Assembly: GCA_029007315.1 (NCBI GenBank)
Contig: JAQXHO010000160.1
Coordinates: 1 to 38,676, forward strand
Length of the DNA stretch: 38,676 nt
Direction of reading: 5' to 3'
DNA from: Oscillospiraceae bacterium
Lineage (GTDB): Bacteria; Bacillota; Clostridia; Oscillospirales; Ruminococcaceae
Part shown: positions 8,845 through 16,688 of the stretch, one piece after another
Layout of the letters: every line of letters starts with the position of its first letter
Numbering within the stretch: the stretch's first letter is position 1
Position numbers and translations under genes: made by a program
Notes under the pieces: model-generated
Databases searched by the model: none
The model's input: only the letters and a program-made list of their open reading frames with translations
Told to the model about the DNA's origin: nothing

Positions 8845-8856
8845 GTATGATATACT
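8828..8856 (+). promoter_or_regulatory. Promoter of the short-chain dehydrogenase
   Basis: TTGACA (8828-8833) and TATACT (8851-8856) are separated by exactly 17 bases. The leader to the GTG start is about 50 bases. Confidence 0.6.
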
Positions 8857-8912
8857 GATTAAAATGCGTTTCGTGTGAAAAGGTATATTTGTTATTGAAC
8901 GGAGGTATTGAT

Positions 8913-9659
8913 GTGACAAATGTTAAAGGAAAATGGGCTCTTGTTACAGGCGCAAGCAGAGGTATTGGATATCTGACTGCAATTTTCATGGCTGAGCGAG
9001 GCTGCAATTTAGTTTTGCAAAGCCGTAAAAAAGAACACTGTGAAAAGGTTCTCTCTGAAGTAAGATCCCTTGGAGTTGAAGCTTATACTGTGGAGGCTGA
9101 TTTCAGCAGTCCGGAGGACGTTGAGAAAATGCTGAGGACAATTGATGGTAACTGTACGGATATTGACATTATTCTGAATAATGCCGGTGTTCAGATAGCA
9201 TACAGAGATGAATATCTTAAGACGCCTGTAAGCGACTATGAAATAAGTTTCAGAATAAACACCATTGCTCCAATGATGATATGCTATCATTTTCTTCCGA
9301 AAATGTCTGAAAAAGGTTTTGGAAGAATAGTTAATACCACAAGCGGCATTACTCTTGATCCGCAGCAGGCAGGCTATTCTGCCAGCAAGGCAGCTCTTGA
9401 TAAGGTAACAATTGATCTTGGAAGTAAATATGAAGGAACCAATGTGATGCTGAGTCTGACTGATCCAGGTTGGTGCAGAACTGATCTTGGCGGTCCGAAT
9501 GCTCCTTATTCACCTGAAAGCGCATTGCCGGGTGTTGTAATAGGTGCTTTTGCTGATGATATGAAATCCGGCAGATGTTTTTCTGCCCAGGATTATTCCG
9601 GCATGACCCTTGAAGAAGCAGTTTCAAAGGCTCAGAAAAATGTTAAAAGTCCATACTGA
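8913..9659 (+). CDS. Short-chain dehydrogenase/reductase
   Basis: The 248-residue Rossmann-fold oxidoreductase has the cofactor motif TGASRGIG near residue 12, NNAGV for the central strand, the catalytic Ser in NTTSGI and the catalytic pair in YSASK. The Arg after the Ser-Arg in the glycine motif and the QSRKK segment suggest NADP(H) preference. The start is GTG at 8913: GGAGG at 8901-8905 is 7 bases before it, whereas the ATG at 8911 is out of frame. The substrate cannot be told from the sequence. It is a single gene bounded by a promoter and a terminator. Confidence 0.88.
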   Translation: MTNVKGKWALVTGASRGIGYLTAIFMAERGCNLVLQSRKKEHCEKVLSEVRSLGVEAYTVEADFSSPEDVEKMLRTIDGNCTDIDIILNNAGVQIAYRDEYLKTPVSDYEISFRINTIAPMMICYHFLPKMSEKGFGRIVNTTSGITLDPQQAGYSASKAALDKVTIDLGSKYEGTNVMLSLTDPGWCRTDLGGPNAPYSPESALPGVVIGAFADDMKSGRCFSAQDYSGMTLEEAVSKAQKNVKSPY

Positions 9660-9706
9660 AAAAAGCAAGACCCGTAATCACTTTTTTTCAGTGATTACGG
9701 GTCTTG
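9659..9706 (-). terminator. Terminator of mntP (partly bidirectional)
   Basis: A perfect 17-bp stem joins 9666-9682 and 9690-9706 around a 7-base loop. On the minus strand it runs into TTTTTT (9659-9664), overlapping the last base of the dehydrogenase stop codon. On the plus strand the T-run is weak (TTGTTGTAATT), so it serves mntP best. Confidence 0.85.
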
Positions 9707-9718
9707 TTGTAATTGAAA

Positions 9719-10300
9719 TCAGATGCCTGTGATAAATATCTCAATACCTATGGCAATAAGTACAATACCGCCAAGTATGGTTGCCTTGTTAGAAAATTTA
9801 GTGCCGAAACGTTTTCCTATCAGAAGACCTGCCATACAGATAAAAAATGTAACTGCTGCAATTATCATAGAACATATAAGCGCCATGATCAGACCATAGT
9901 CAGAAATAGTGAAACCTACTGATAATGCGTCAATAGACGTTGCTATTCCCTGGAGAATGAGTGCAGCAATGCCAACCGAAGAACTGGTTTCACCTTCTCC
10001 GGAGTTTTTTATGCCCTCGATAAGCATTTTTCCGCCTATAAACAGAAGAAGGGCAAGAGCTATCCATGGTATATAGCTTTGGAATGACTTAAAATACTGA
10101 ACTATTGTATGAACGCAAATCCATCCGAGCATTGGCATAAGTGCCTGAAAGAATGCGAATGTTCCGGCTATCACGCCCATTCTGCTTTTGCCCATTTTCG
10201 GTTCATTAAGACCGTTGGCAAGAGATACGGAAAAAGCATCCATTGCAAGACCGACTCCAAGAAAAATACTGTTGAAGAAAAATATGAAGCTGAATTCCAT
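9719..10300 (-). CDS. mntP: Manganese efflux pump MntP
   Basis: The 193-residue, six-helix membrane protein matches the MntP (DUF204/YebN) family: both internal repeats are present, with the signature Asp residues in GLAMDAFSVSLANG near the N terminus and ATSIDALSVGF in the second half. MntP exports Mn2+ to prevent toxicity. GGAGGG precedes the ATG by about 6 bases. The gene is transcribed alone from a consensus promoter with a leader of about 150 bases that contains an intrinsic terminator, so expression is probably controlled by attenuation. Confidence 0.93.
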   Translation of the reverse strand: MEFSFIFFFNSIFLGVGLAMDAFSVSLANGLNEPKMGKSRMGVIAGTFAFFQALMPMLGWICVHTIVQYFKSFQSYIPWIALALLLFIGGKMLIEGIKNSGEGETSSSVGIAALILQGIATSIDALSVGFTISDYGLIMALICSMIIAAVTFFICMAGLLIGKRFGTKFSNKATILGGIVLIAIGIEIFITGI

Positions 10301-10320
10301 GTTTTTACCCTCCAGAAATA

Positions 10321-10350
10321 AAATAAAAAAGGTACAGCATAAGCTATACC
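10321..10350 (-). terminator. Attenuator hairpin in the mntP leader
   Basis: On the minus strand an 8-bp stem (GGTATAGC with GCTGTACC, one G-U pair, TTAT loop; 10331-10350) runs into TTTTTTATTT. It lies only about 20 bases before the mntP start, so it would stop transcription before the gene. Confidence 0.75.
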
Positions 10351-10450
10351 TGAATGAGTGTGTGTAAATAACCCATTTATATTAATGCAAACCAGACCAA
10401 AGGTCAGTATGCTGACTTGCTGCGTCACAGACGCTTTCTGCTCTCTCATG
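10351..10450 (-). ncRNA. Candidate yybP-ykoY manganese riboswitch before mntP
   Basis: Between the promoter and the attenuator the minus strand holds about 100 bases with three compact hairpins: GCGTC-TGT-GACGC, GTCAG-CATA-CTGAC and GACC-TTT-GGTC. The segment GACCTTTGG resembles the conserved loop of the manganese-sensing yybP-ykoY class, and GAGAGCAG near the 5' end resembles its GGGGAGUAG element loosely. That class commonly controls mntP in bacteria. The assignment rests on gene context plus these partial matches; a covariance-model search was not possible. Confidence 0.5.
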
Positions 10451-10456
10451 ACTATT

Positions 10457-10485
10457 ATAATAACACATAACAAAATATATGTCAA
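10457..10485 (-). promoter_or_regulatory. Promoter of mntP
   Basis: On the minus strand a perfect TTGACA (10480-10485) is 17 bases from TATTAT (10457-10462). Transcription would begin near 10450, at the start of the structured leader. Confidence 0.65.
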
Positions 10486-10603
10486 GAAAATTATTCGGTT
10501 TTACTAAAAAATAATAGGAAATGCTTCATTTTATAAGATTATGCCGTGATTTTGCTGAAAATGATATATTGTGAATAATGCAAAGTGAAATTTTTTTTAT
10601 CCA

Positions 10604-10632
10604 TTGACATATTGAATTTTTTTCTGTAAAAT
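10604..10632 (+). promoter_or_regulatory. Promoter of the adenine deaminase gene
   Basis: TTGACA (10604-10609) and TAAAAT (10627-10632) are 17 bases apart. The leader to the ATG is only about 25 bases, too short for a purine riboswitch. Confidence 0.6.
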
Positions 10633-10662
10633 ATATTTATATTTATGATTTGGAGGATCATT

Positions 10663-12354
10663 ATGAAACTTCTTTTAAAAAACGGCTTTGTTGTGAATGT
10701 TTTCACAGGTGAAATAGAAAAACAGAATGTGCTTATAGAAGACGGCGTAATTACAGGTACAGGAGGCTATGATAATTCCGATGCAGATATTGTAAATGAC
10801 GTGTCGGGCAAATATATATGTCCCGGATTTATTGACGGTCACATTCATATTGAAAGCACTATGCTTTTGCCTTGTGAATTTGCAAGGGCTTGTATTTCTC
10901 ACGGAACTACTGCAGTCATTGCAGACCCGCATGAAATTGCAAATGTATGCGGAACTGATGGAATACGTTTTATGCTTGCAGCAAGTGAAAATATTCCCAT
11001 GACAGTGTATATAATGCTGCCGTCATGTGTCCCGGCTACTAACTTTGATGAGGCTGGTGCAGTACTGGAAGCTGAGGATCTAAATTCATTCTATAAATAT
11101 CCACGTGTACTTGGTCTGGGCGAACTTATGAATTATCCTGCCGTAGTGTCAGATGATGAAAAAGTAATGCGAAAGATAAAAGAAGCACATAGGTCGGGAA
11201 AAATCATTAACGGCCATGCTCCGAAGCTTACAGGCAGGGAACTGGATAAATATATAGCGGCAGGAATCAATGACGATCATGAATGCTGTTCATCAGATGA
11301 GGCAATAGAGCGTATCAGAAAAGGTCAATGGATCATGATTCGTGAAGGAACTGCTGCAAGAAATCTTATAGATATGCTTCCTTTGTTTGATGCTCCTTAT
11401 TCTCACCGCTGTATTCTTGTTACAGATGACAAGCATCCTGCGGATATAATTGAAAACGGACACATTGACAGCATAATAAGAAAAGCTGCTGCAAATGGAA
11501 AATCTACTGTAACCGGAATACAAATGGCAACCATTCAGGCTGCACAGTGCTTTGGTCTAAAAGGTGTTGGTGCTGTTGCTCCGGGATATGCTGCAAATCT
11601 GCTTGTTCTTGATAACCTTGATGAAATAAAAATAAATGAGGTGTATTATTATGGCAGTAAAGTATGTGAAAACGGCAGGGTAATAGAATTTGAATCTCCT
11701 GTTATTTCCGGACCGCTAAGAGAAAGTGTATTAAGTTCATTCAGAATGCCGGTTTTGTCTGCTGATAATTTTATGCTTACGCCTCATACCGGTAAATGCA
11801 GAACCATTGGCGTTATTCCCGGTCAGCTGATTACAGAGGAGCTTTTCTTTGACATTGATTTTTCAATTAATAATGGTATTGATACAAACAGGGACCTTCT
11901 GAAGCTTGCCGTATGCGAAAGGCATCATAATACTGGACATATCGGACTTGGTTTCATTCATGGAATCGGATTAAAGCAAGGTGCTATTGCATCGTCTGTA
12001 TCCCATGATTCACATAATCTGATTATCATCGGAGCAAGTGAAGAAGATATGGCAATTGCAGGGAACAGAATACGTGAAATCGGAGGAGGAAATGTTGTTG
12101 TTAAGGAGGGCAGAATAATAGCAGAAATGCCGCTGCCGATAGCGGGACTAATGAGTGACCAGTCAGCTGAGTGTGCAGCTTCTCAGAATTATAAAGTCAG
12201 AAATGCAGTATATGAGGTTGGTGTTCCTAAGGATATTGAGCCTTTCATGAATATGGCGTTTGTGAGCCTGCCTGTTATTCCTTCTCTTAAAATGACTACA
12301 ATGGGTCTTATTGATGTAAATCGTCAGGAAATTGTACCGCTGTTTGAAGATTGA
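10663..12354 (+). CDS. ade: Adenine deaminase
   Basis: The 563-residue amidohydrolase converts adenine to hypoxanthine and ammonia in purine salvage. The metal-binding signature FIDGHIHIESTM lies near residues 62-73, followed by ADPHEIANV near 90, NGHAPKLTGRELD near 185 and the acidic GINDDHECCSSDEA. The C-terminal domain carries SHDSHNLIIIGASEEDM and GGGNVVV, all typical of Ade. The start ATG 10663 has TGGAGGA 4-12 bases upstream; an in-frame ATG at 10645 lies before that ribosome site and is not used. Length and motif order are normal for the family. It is a single-gene transcript. Confidence 0.95.
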   Translation: MKLLLKNGFVVNVFTGEIEKQNVLIEDGVITGTGGYDNSDADIVNDVSGKYICPGFIDGHIHIESTMLLPCEFARACISHGTTAVIADPHEIANVCGTDGIRFMLAASENIPMTVYIMLPSCVPATNFDEAGAVLEAEDLNSFYKYPRVLGLGELMNYPAVVSDDEKVMRKIKEAHRSGKIINGHAPKLTGRELDKYIAAGINDDHECCSSDEAIERIRKGQWIMIREGTAARNLIDMLPLFDAPYSHRCILVTDDKHPADIIENGHIDSIIRKAAANGKSTVTGIQMATIQAAQCFGLKGVGAVAPGYAANLLVLDNLDEIKINEVYYYGSKVCENGRVIEFESPVISGPLRESVLSSFRMPVLSADNFMLTPHTGKCRTIGVIPGQLITEELFFDIDFSINNGIDTNRDLLKLAVCERHHNTGHIGLGFIHGIGLKQGAIASSVSHDSHNLIIIGASEEDMAIAGNRIREIGGGNVVVKEGRIIAEMPLPIAGLMSDQSAECAASQNYKVRNAVYEVGVPKDIEPFMNMAFVSLPVIPSLKMTTMGLIDVNRQEIVPLFED

Positions 12355-12422
12355 CAGATCGGTTCATATTTTAATCAAAATTATTCATTTTTTTACAGTT
12401 TATACTATTCATAAAAAAGCTA

Positions 12423-12451
12423 TTGCATTTTTTGACCTGCTTCGCTATAAT
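12423..12451 (+). promoter_or_regulatory. Promoter of the amino-acid importer operon
   Basis: TTGCAT (12423-12428) is 17 bases from a perfect TATAAT (12446-12451), about 48 bases before the start of the binding-protein gene. Confidence 0.6.
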
Positions 12452-12498
12452 AATACTATGATGTTATTATATTACGCAATTTGAAAGGAATGTTTATT

Positions 12499-13284
12499 AT
12501 GAAAAAGAAAAATGTATTATTTACTGCCGGAGTATTACTTTGTGCGTGTCTGACAGGCTGCGGCGGTCCGGCAGCAAACACAGTATTCTCAGCCGATGAT
12601 CTTAAAGGAAAGACAATTGGCGCCCAGCTTGGCACTACAGGCTATATCTATGCCTGTGATGAAGTGGAAGACGCAACTGTTGAGCCTTACAACAAAGGTG
12701 CAGATGCAATTCAGGCTCTTAAACAGGGTAAAATTGACGCAGTGATCATTGACAGCGAACCTGCAAAGGTATTTGTTGAAAAGAACGATACGCTGAGAAT
12801 CCTTGAGGATCCTTTTGTTGAAGAAGAATATGCCATTGCTTACAAAAAAGGCAATGATGAGCTTGGTTCTAAAATTGATGATGCAATTACTCATCTTAAA
12901 AATGACGGCACACTTGATGAAATAACATCTCACTGGATCGGTGTTGACGCTGACCATGTATCATATACACCTGATTCAAGTCTTGACCGTTCAAATGGAA
13001 AATTAATTATGGCTACAAATGCTGAATTTCCTCCTTATGAAAGCATGGAAAGCGGTGAGATAGTTGGCGTAGATGTTGATATGATGAACGCTGTATGTGA
13101 TTATCTTGATATGGAACTGGTTATTGAAAATATGGAATTTGACTCTATTATCGCTGCTGTAGATTCCGGTAAGGCAGATGTAGGTGTTGCAGGAATGTCC
13201 GTTACTGAAGACCGTCTGAAAAATGTTTCTTTCACACAGGGCTACACTGTGTCCACACAGGTTATTATTGTTCGTAAAGACTGA
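12499..13284 (+). CDS. Amino-acid ABC transporter binding lipoprotein, circularly permuted
   Basis: The 261-residue protein starts with a lipoprotein signal (lipobox LTGC, Cys21), so it is tethered outside the membrane. It belongs to the SBP_bac_3 family of polar amino-acid receptors, but the halves are in swapped order. Residues 33-148 (DDLKGKTIGAQLGTTG, YNKGADAIQALKQGK, VIIDSEPAK, ending DEITSHWIG) are what normally forms the C-terminal half; residues 166-261 (KLIMATNAEFPPYE, MEFDSIIAAVDSGK, GMSVTEDR, ending TQVIIVRKD) are the normal N-terminal half. A linker of about 17 residues joins the old C and N termini. Ligand-contact positions remain: Thr46/Thr47, Asp85 and Arg239. GAAAGGAA lies 8-15 bases before ATG 12499. 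The permease gene follows after 23 bases. Confidence 0.9.
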   Translation: MKKKNVLFTAGVLLCACLTGCGGPAANTVFSADDLKGKTIGAQLGTTGYIYACDEVEDATVEPYNKGADAIQALKQGKIDAVIIDSEPAKVFVEKNDTLRILEDPFVEEEYAIAYKKGNDELGSKIDDAITHLKNDGTLDEITSHWIGVDADHVSYTPDSSLDRSNGKLIMATNAEFPPYESMESGEIVGVDVDMMNAVCDYLDMELVIENMEFDSIIAAVDSGKADVGVAGMSVTEDRLKNVSFTQGYTVSTQVIIVRKD

Positions 13285-13307
13285 TATCCGGGGAAGGAGC
13301 CTGTAAA

Positions 13308-14009
13308 GTGAACTTTTTTCAAGATTTTCTGCAAACTCTTTATGATACATTTATAGTTAAGGACAGATGGAGATATCTGACTGACGGCCTTCTTACTACG
13401 TTGGAGATAACGTTTTTTGCTGTTATTCTGGGTATGGCTTTAGGATTCCTTATTGCTATTGTTCGTGCAACTCACGATAAAACAGGTAAGCTTAAATTTT
13501 TAAATGCAATTTCTAAAATTTATCTTACAGTAATACGCGGAACTCCTGTTGTTGTACAGCTGCTTATCATTTATTTTGTTATTTTTGGCTCAGTTAATAT
13601 TGATAAGACATTTGTAGCAGTTCTTGCATTCGGACTGAATTCCGCTGCATATGTTGCAGAGATAGTCCGTTCCGGAATAATGTCAATCGATAAAGGACAG
13701 TTTGAAGCAGGAATGAGCCTTGGCATGAACTATCCCAGGACTATGCTGTTCATCATTCTGCCTCAGGCTTTTAAAAATGTACTTCCTGCACTGGCTAATG
13801 AATTTATCGTACTCCTAAAGGAAACATCTGTATCTGGTTATATCGCCCTTGCAGATCTTACAAAGGGCGGCGATATTATAAGAAGCGATACATATGAAGC
13901 TTTTCTGCCTCTTATAGCCGTTGCACTTATATATCTTATAATGGTTATGATATTAAGCTGGCTTGTAACCAAGCTTGAAAGGAGGCTGGCAAAGAGTGAT
14001 AGAGGTTAA
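13308..14009 (+). CDS. Polar amino-acid ABC transporter permease
   Basis: This 233-residue HisM/GlnP-type permease has about five membrane helices, the family segment [13 protein letters not shown], and the coupling-helix EAA motif [22 protein letters not shown] that contacts the ATPase. It forms the membrane channel for the binding protein encoded just upstream; as only one permease gene is present it probably acts as a homodimer. The start is GTG 13308, with GAAGGAG about 9 bases before it. It overlaps the ATPase gene by 14 bases. Confidence 0.93.
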   Translation: MNFFQDFLQTLYDTFIVKDRWRYLTDGLLTTLEITFFAVILGMALGFLIAIVRATHDKTGKLKFLNAISKIYLTVIRGTPVVVQLLIIYFVIFGSVNIDKTFVAVLAFGLNSAAYVAEIVRSGIMSIDKGQFEAGMSLGMNYPRTMLFIILPQAFKNVLPALANEFIVLLKETSVSGYIALADLTKGGDIIRSDTYEAFLPLIAVALIYLIMVMILSWLVTKLERRLAKSDRG

Positions 14010-14721
14010 AGATCTGGAGATATACTTTGGTGATCTGCATATTCTCAAAGGTATAAATACTACAATAAACAAGGGAGAAAAAGTTGTAATAATCGGTCCT
14101 TCCGGATCGGGCAAAAGTACATTTCTCAGGTGCATAAACAGGCTTGAAACGCCTTCTTCCGGTACAATTTCCTTTGACGGTCAGGATCTGACTGCAATGA
14201 AAGACAAGCAGCTTTATGAAGTACGTGAGAAAATGGGAATGGTGTTTCAGCATTTTCATTTATTTCCGCACTTGACTATACGCAAAAATATCACTCTTGC
14301 GCCCGTCAAGCTGAAGGTTATGACACAGGATGAAGCTGATATAAAAGCAATGGAATTACTTGAAAAAGTAGGGCTTTCCGATAAAGCAGACAGTTATCCT
14401 TCACAGCTGTCCGGAGGTCAGAAACAGCGTATTGCAATTGCACGTGCTTTGGCAATGAATCCGGAGGTTATGCTTTTTGATGAACCTACATCTGCACTTG
14501 ACCCGGAAATGGTTGGAGAAGTTCTGTCACTTATGAAGGAACTTGCGAATGAAGGCATGACAATGATCGTTGTCACACATGAAATGGGTTTTGCACGTGA
14601 AGTTGCATCTCGTGTTATGTTTATGGACGGAGGAAAAATCGTTGAAGAAAACGGACCGGAAGAATTTTTCGGCAATCCTAAGAATCCACGTCTTAAGGAT
14701 TTTATCTCAAAGGTTCTCTAA
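13996..14721 (+). CDS. Polar amino-acid ABC transporter ATPase
   Basis: The 241-residue GlnQ/HisP-type subunit has Walker [11 protein letters not shown]-loop [10 protein letters not shown], signature [15 protein letters not shown], Walker [13 protein letters not shown] and the switch His in [12 protein letters not shown]. It drives the importer formed with the binding protein and permease upstream. The GTG at 13996 is chosen because AAAGGAGG ends 10 bases before it and the family's normal N terminus (VIEVKDL) begins there; a TTG further upstream lies before the ribosome site. A strong terminator follows directly. Confidence 0.93.
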   Translation: MIEVKDLEIYFGDLHILKGINTTINKGEKVVIIGPSGSGKSTFLRCINRLETPSSGTISFDGQDLTAMKDKQLYEVREKMGMVFQHFHLFPHLTIRKNITLAPVKLKVMTQDEADIKAMELLEKVGLSDKADSYPSQLSGGQKQRIAIARALAMNPEVMLFDEPTSALDPEMVGEVLSLMKELANEGMTMIVVTHEMGFAREVASRVMFMDGGKIVEENGPEEFFGNPKNPRLKDFISKVL

Positions 14722-14728
14722 AGTTTCT

Positions 14729-14760
14729 GAGCCGCTGAAAAAGTTTCAGCGGCTCTTTTT
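14729..14760 (+). terminator. Terminator of the amino-acid importer operon
   Basis: A perfect 12-bp stem, GAGCCGCTGAAA with TTTCAGCGGCTC, has a 3-base loop and a TTTTT tail, only eight bases after the ATPase stop codon. Confidence 0.92.
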
Positions 14761-14772
14761 AATTTGCCGTAC

Positions 14773-14801
14773 TTGACAAGAATGGGAATACATGATATAA
14801 T
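14773..14801 (+). promoter_or_regulatory. Promoter of the T-box/tyrS transcript
   Basis: Perfect TTGACA (14773-14778) and perfect TATAAT (14796-14801) with the ideal 17-base spacer. Confidence 0.8.
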
Positions 14802-14807
14802 AAAAAA

Positions 14808-15080
14808 AAGTGTTGATGAGAAATAGTAGCAATTCTACGGCGGAACAGAGAGGCTCTGGTTGGTGGAAAGAGCAGCGGCGCATTGTGAATACATCTCGGA
14901 GCGGGTTTTCTGAAATTATAAGCAATGACGTGCTTTGTACGGTGTTGTTTATAGTAGGGAAGCACGGGTACGCCCGTTAAAGCGTTTTGAGGTCAGGCGA
15001 TTTTTCGTCTGATAAACTGAGGTGGTACCACGGTGAAATACATCGTCCTCTGGCAGTATTAATTACGCCGGAGGCTTTTT
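14808..15080 (+). ncRNA. T-box riboswitch, tyrosine-specific
   Basis: The leader of tyrS contains stem I elements (AGAGAGGCTCTGGTTGGTG near 14847-14865), a specifier loop GAATACATC with the Tyr codon TAC at 14890-14892, a stem III type hairpin (CGGGTACGCCCG near 14964-14975) and the T-box sequence AGGTGGTACCACGG at 15020-15033. The terminator is CCTCTGGC (15047-15054) pairing with GCCGGAGG (15067-15074) followed by CTTTTT. Uncharged tRNA-Tyr would stabilise the antiterminator and switch on tyrS. All parts are seen in the expected order, so the call is firm. Confidence 0.93.
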
Positions 15081-15114
15081 AATATCCGGCATAATCTGAA
15101 AGGAAGAAGTAAAA

Positions 15115-16335
15115 ATGACATTTTTTGAAGAACTGAAAAGAAGAGGTCTGGTTGCCCAGACAACCCATGAAGAAAAGATAGAGGATCTGATAAATAACAA
15201 AAAAGTTGCATTCTATATCGGCTTTGATGCAACAGCAGACAGCCTTCATGTAGGACATTTTATCCAGCTTATTTTAATGAAGCATATGCAGATGCACGGA
15301 CATAAGCCTATTGCACTTCTTGGAACTGCTACTGCAATGATCGGTGATCCTACCGGTAAAACAGATATGCGAAAGATGATGACAGTGGAGGAAATAGACT
15401 ATAACGCTGAGTGTTTCCGTAAGCAGATGGCTCGTTTTATCGATTTTTCTGACGGAAAAGCAGAGATCGTGAAAAACGGCGACTGGCTTCGTGATATGAA
15501 TTACATTACTTTTATGCGTGATATCGGCAAGTATTTCTCTGTAAATCAGATGCTTACTGCTGAATGCTTCAAGTCACGCCTTGAAGGAAAGGGCCTTTCA
15601 TTCCTTGAATTTAACTATATGCTTCTTCAGAGTTATGATTTTCTGCATTTGTATAAGAATTATAACTGTGTTCTTGAACTTGGCGGAAACGATCAGTGGA
15701 GCAATATGTTGGGCGGTGTTGACCTTGTTCGCCGTGTTGAAGGCAAGGAAGTTTATGCAATGACATCATCTCTGCTTCTTACAAAGGAAGGAAAGAAGAT
15801 GGGCAAAACTGAAAAGGGTGCTTTGTGGCTTGACAAGGAAAAGTGTTCTGTATACGATTTCTACCAGTACTGGAGAAATGTTGCTGATGATGATGTTATG
15901 AACTGTCTGAAGCTTCTCACATTTATTCCGATTGAAGAAATTGAAGAAATGGAACGTACCATGGAAGGTCAGGAACTTAATAAGGCAAAGGAATTGCTTG
16001 CATATCATCTTACAGAAATGGTTCATGGAAAGGAAGAGGCGGAAAAAGCACAGAATGCAGCAAGAGCAGTATTCAGCGGTTCTGGTTCTGATGCAAATAT
16101 GCCTACAACAACTATTTCTGCTGATGAGCTGGAAAACGGCGGAATGGGTATTTTGAATCTTATGGTAAAGGCAGGACTGTCCGCTTCAAACGGCGAAGCA
16201 AGACGCCTTGTACAGCAGGGCGGTGTTTCTGTAAATGATGTTAAGATCACAGACCCGAAATCCGTTATTACTCTGGAGGGAGAAACTATCATAAAAAAAG
16301 GAAAGAAGGTATTCCACAAGGTAATAGTAGGATAA
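15115..16335 (+). CDS. tyrS: Tyrosyl-tRNA synthetase
   Basis: This 406-residue class I synthetase charges tRNA-Tyr. It shows the HIGH-type motif HVGHF near residue 45, the tyrosine-pocket region YIGFDATADSLH, GGNDQWSNM, the KMSKS-type motif KMGKT near 228, and a C-terminal S4 RNA-binding domain (MVKAGLSASNGEARRLVQQGGVSVN). Length and order are normal for bacterial TyrRS. GAAAGGAAG precedes the ATG. Expression is controlled by the T-box leader. The HMA-domain gene downstream lies 48 bases away with no terminator between, so the two are likely co-transcribed. Confidence 0.97.
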   Translation: MTFFEELKRRGLVAQTTHEEKIEDLINNKKVAFYIGFDATADSLHVGHFIQLILMKHMQMHGHKPIALLGTATAMIGDPTGKTDMRKMMTVEEIDYNAECFRKQMARFIDFSDGKAEIVKNGDWLRDMNYITFMRDIGKYFSVNQMLTAECFKSRLEGKGLSFLEFNYMLLQSYDFLHLYKNYNCVLELGGNDQWSNMLGGVDLVRRVEGKEVYAMTSSLLLTKEGKKMGKTEKGALWLDKEKCSVYDFYQYWRNVADDDVMNCLKLLTFIPIEEIEEMERTMEGQELNKAKELLAYHLTEMVHGKEEAEKAQNAARAVFSGSGSDANMPTTTISADELENGGMGILNLMVKAGLSASNGEARRLVQQGGVSVNDVKITDPKSVITLEGETIIKKGKKVFHKVIVG

Positions 16336-16383
16336 AAATACAATAAATCTGCCGATGAAATCAACATTGAAAGGAGTATCTGT

Positions 16384-16638
16384 ATGCTGAAAATTACATT
16401 AAAGCTTGAAGGCATGATGTGCAGTATGTGTGAAGCTCATGCAAGTGAGGCTATACGGGAAGCATGGGAAATTAAAAAAGTGAATTCTTCTCGTAAAAAC
16501 GGCGAAACTGTTATAATAACTGAAAATGATATTTCAGATGCCGAACTTAAAGATGTTATGGAAAAAACAGGATTTACAGTTCTTTCAATCATAAGAGAAC
16601 CTTTTGAAAAAAGAGGATTCTTTTCAAAATTCAGATAA
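16384..16638 (+). CDS. Small heavy-metal-associated (HMA) domain protein
   Basis: The 84-residue protein has the metal-binding motif GMMCSMC (Cys14 and Cys17) after the first strand, and the overall beta-alpha-beta pattern of copper chaperones such as CopZ. The loop Met-Met before the first Cys and the Ser-Met between the Cys residues fit soft-metal binding. No copper ATPase or metal regulator is nearby, so the metal and partner are unknown. AAAGGAG lies about 8 bases before the ATG. It is probably read from the tyrS transcript and ends at a strong terminator. Confidence 0.8.
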   Translation: MLKITLKLEGMMCSMCEAHASEAIREAWEIKKVNSSRKNGETVIITENDISDAELKDVMEKTGFTVLSIIREPFEKRGFFSKFR

Positions 16639-16643
16639 AAAAG

Positions 16644-16682
16644 ATACCCGAAGAAATTTTATTTATCTTCGGGTATTTTTTA
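16644..16682. terminator. Bidirectional terminator between the HMA gene and the PP2C gene
   Basis: An 11-bp stem, ATACCCGAAGA (16644-16654) with TCTTCGGGTAT (16666-16676), has T-rich sequence on the plus side and A-rich sequence on the other, so it can end both convergent transcripts. Confidence 0.85.
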
Positions 16683-16688
16683 TTAATA

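Noticed and set aside
10450-10662. Purine riboswitch before the adenine deaminase gene
   Set aside because: The predicted transcript leader is only about 25 bases and no purine-aptamer sequence was seen.
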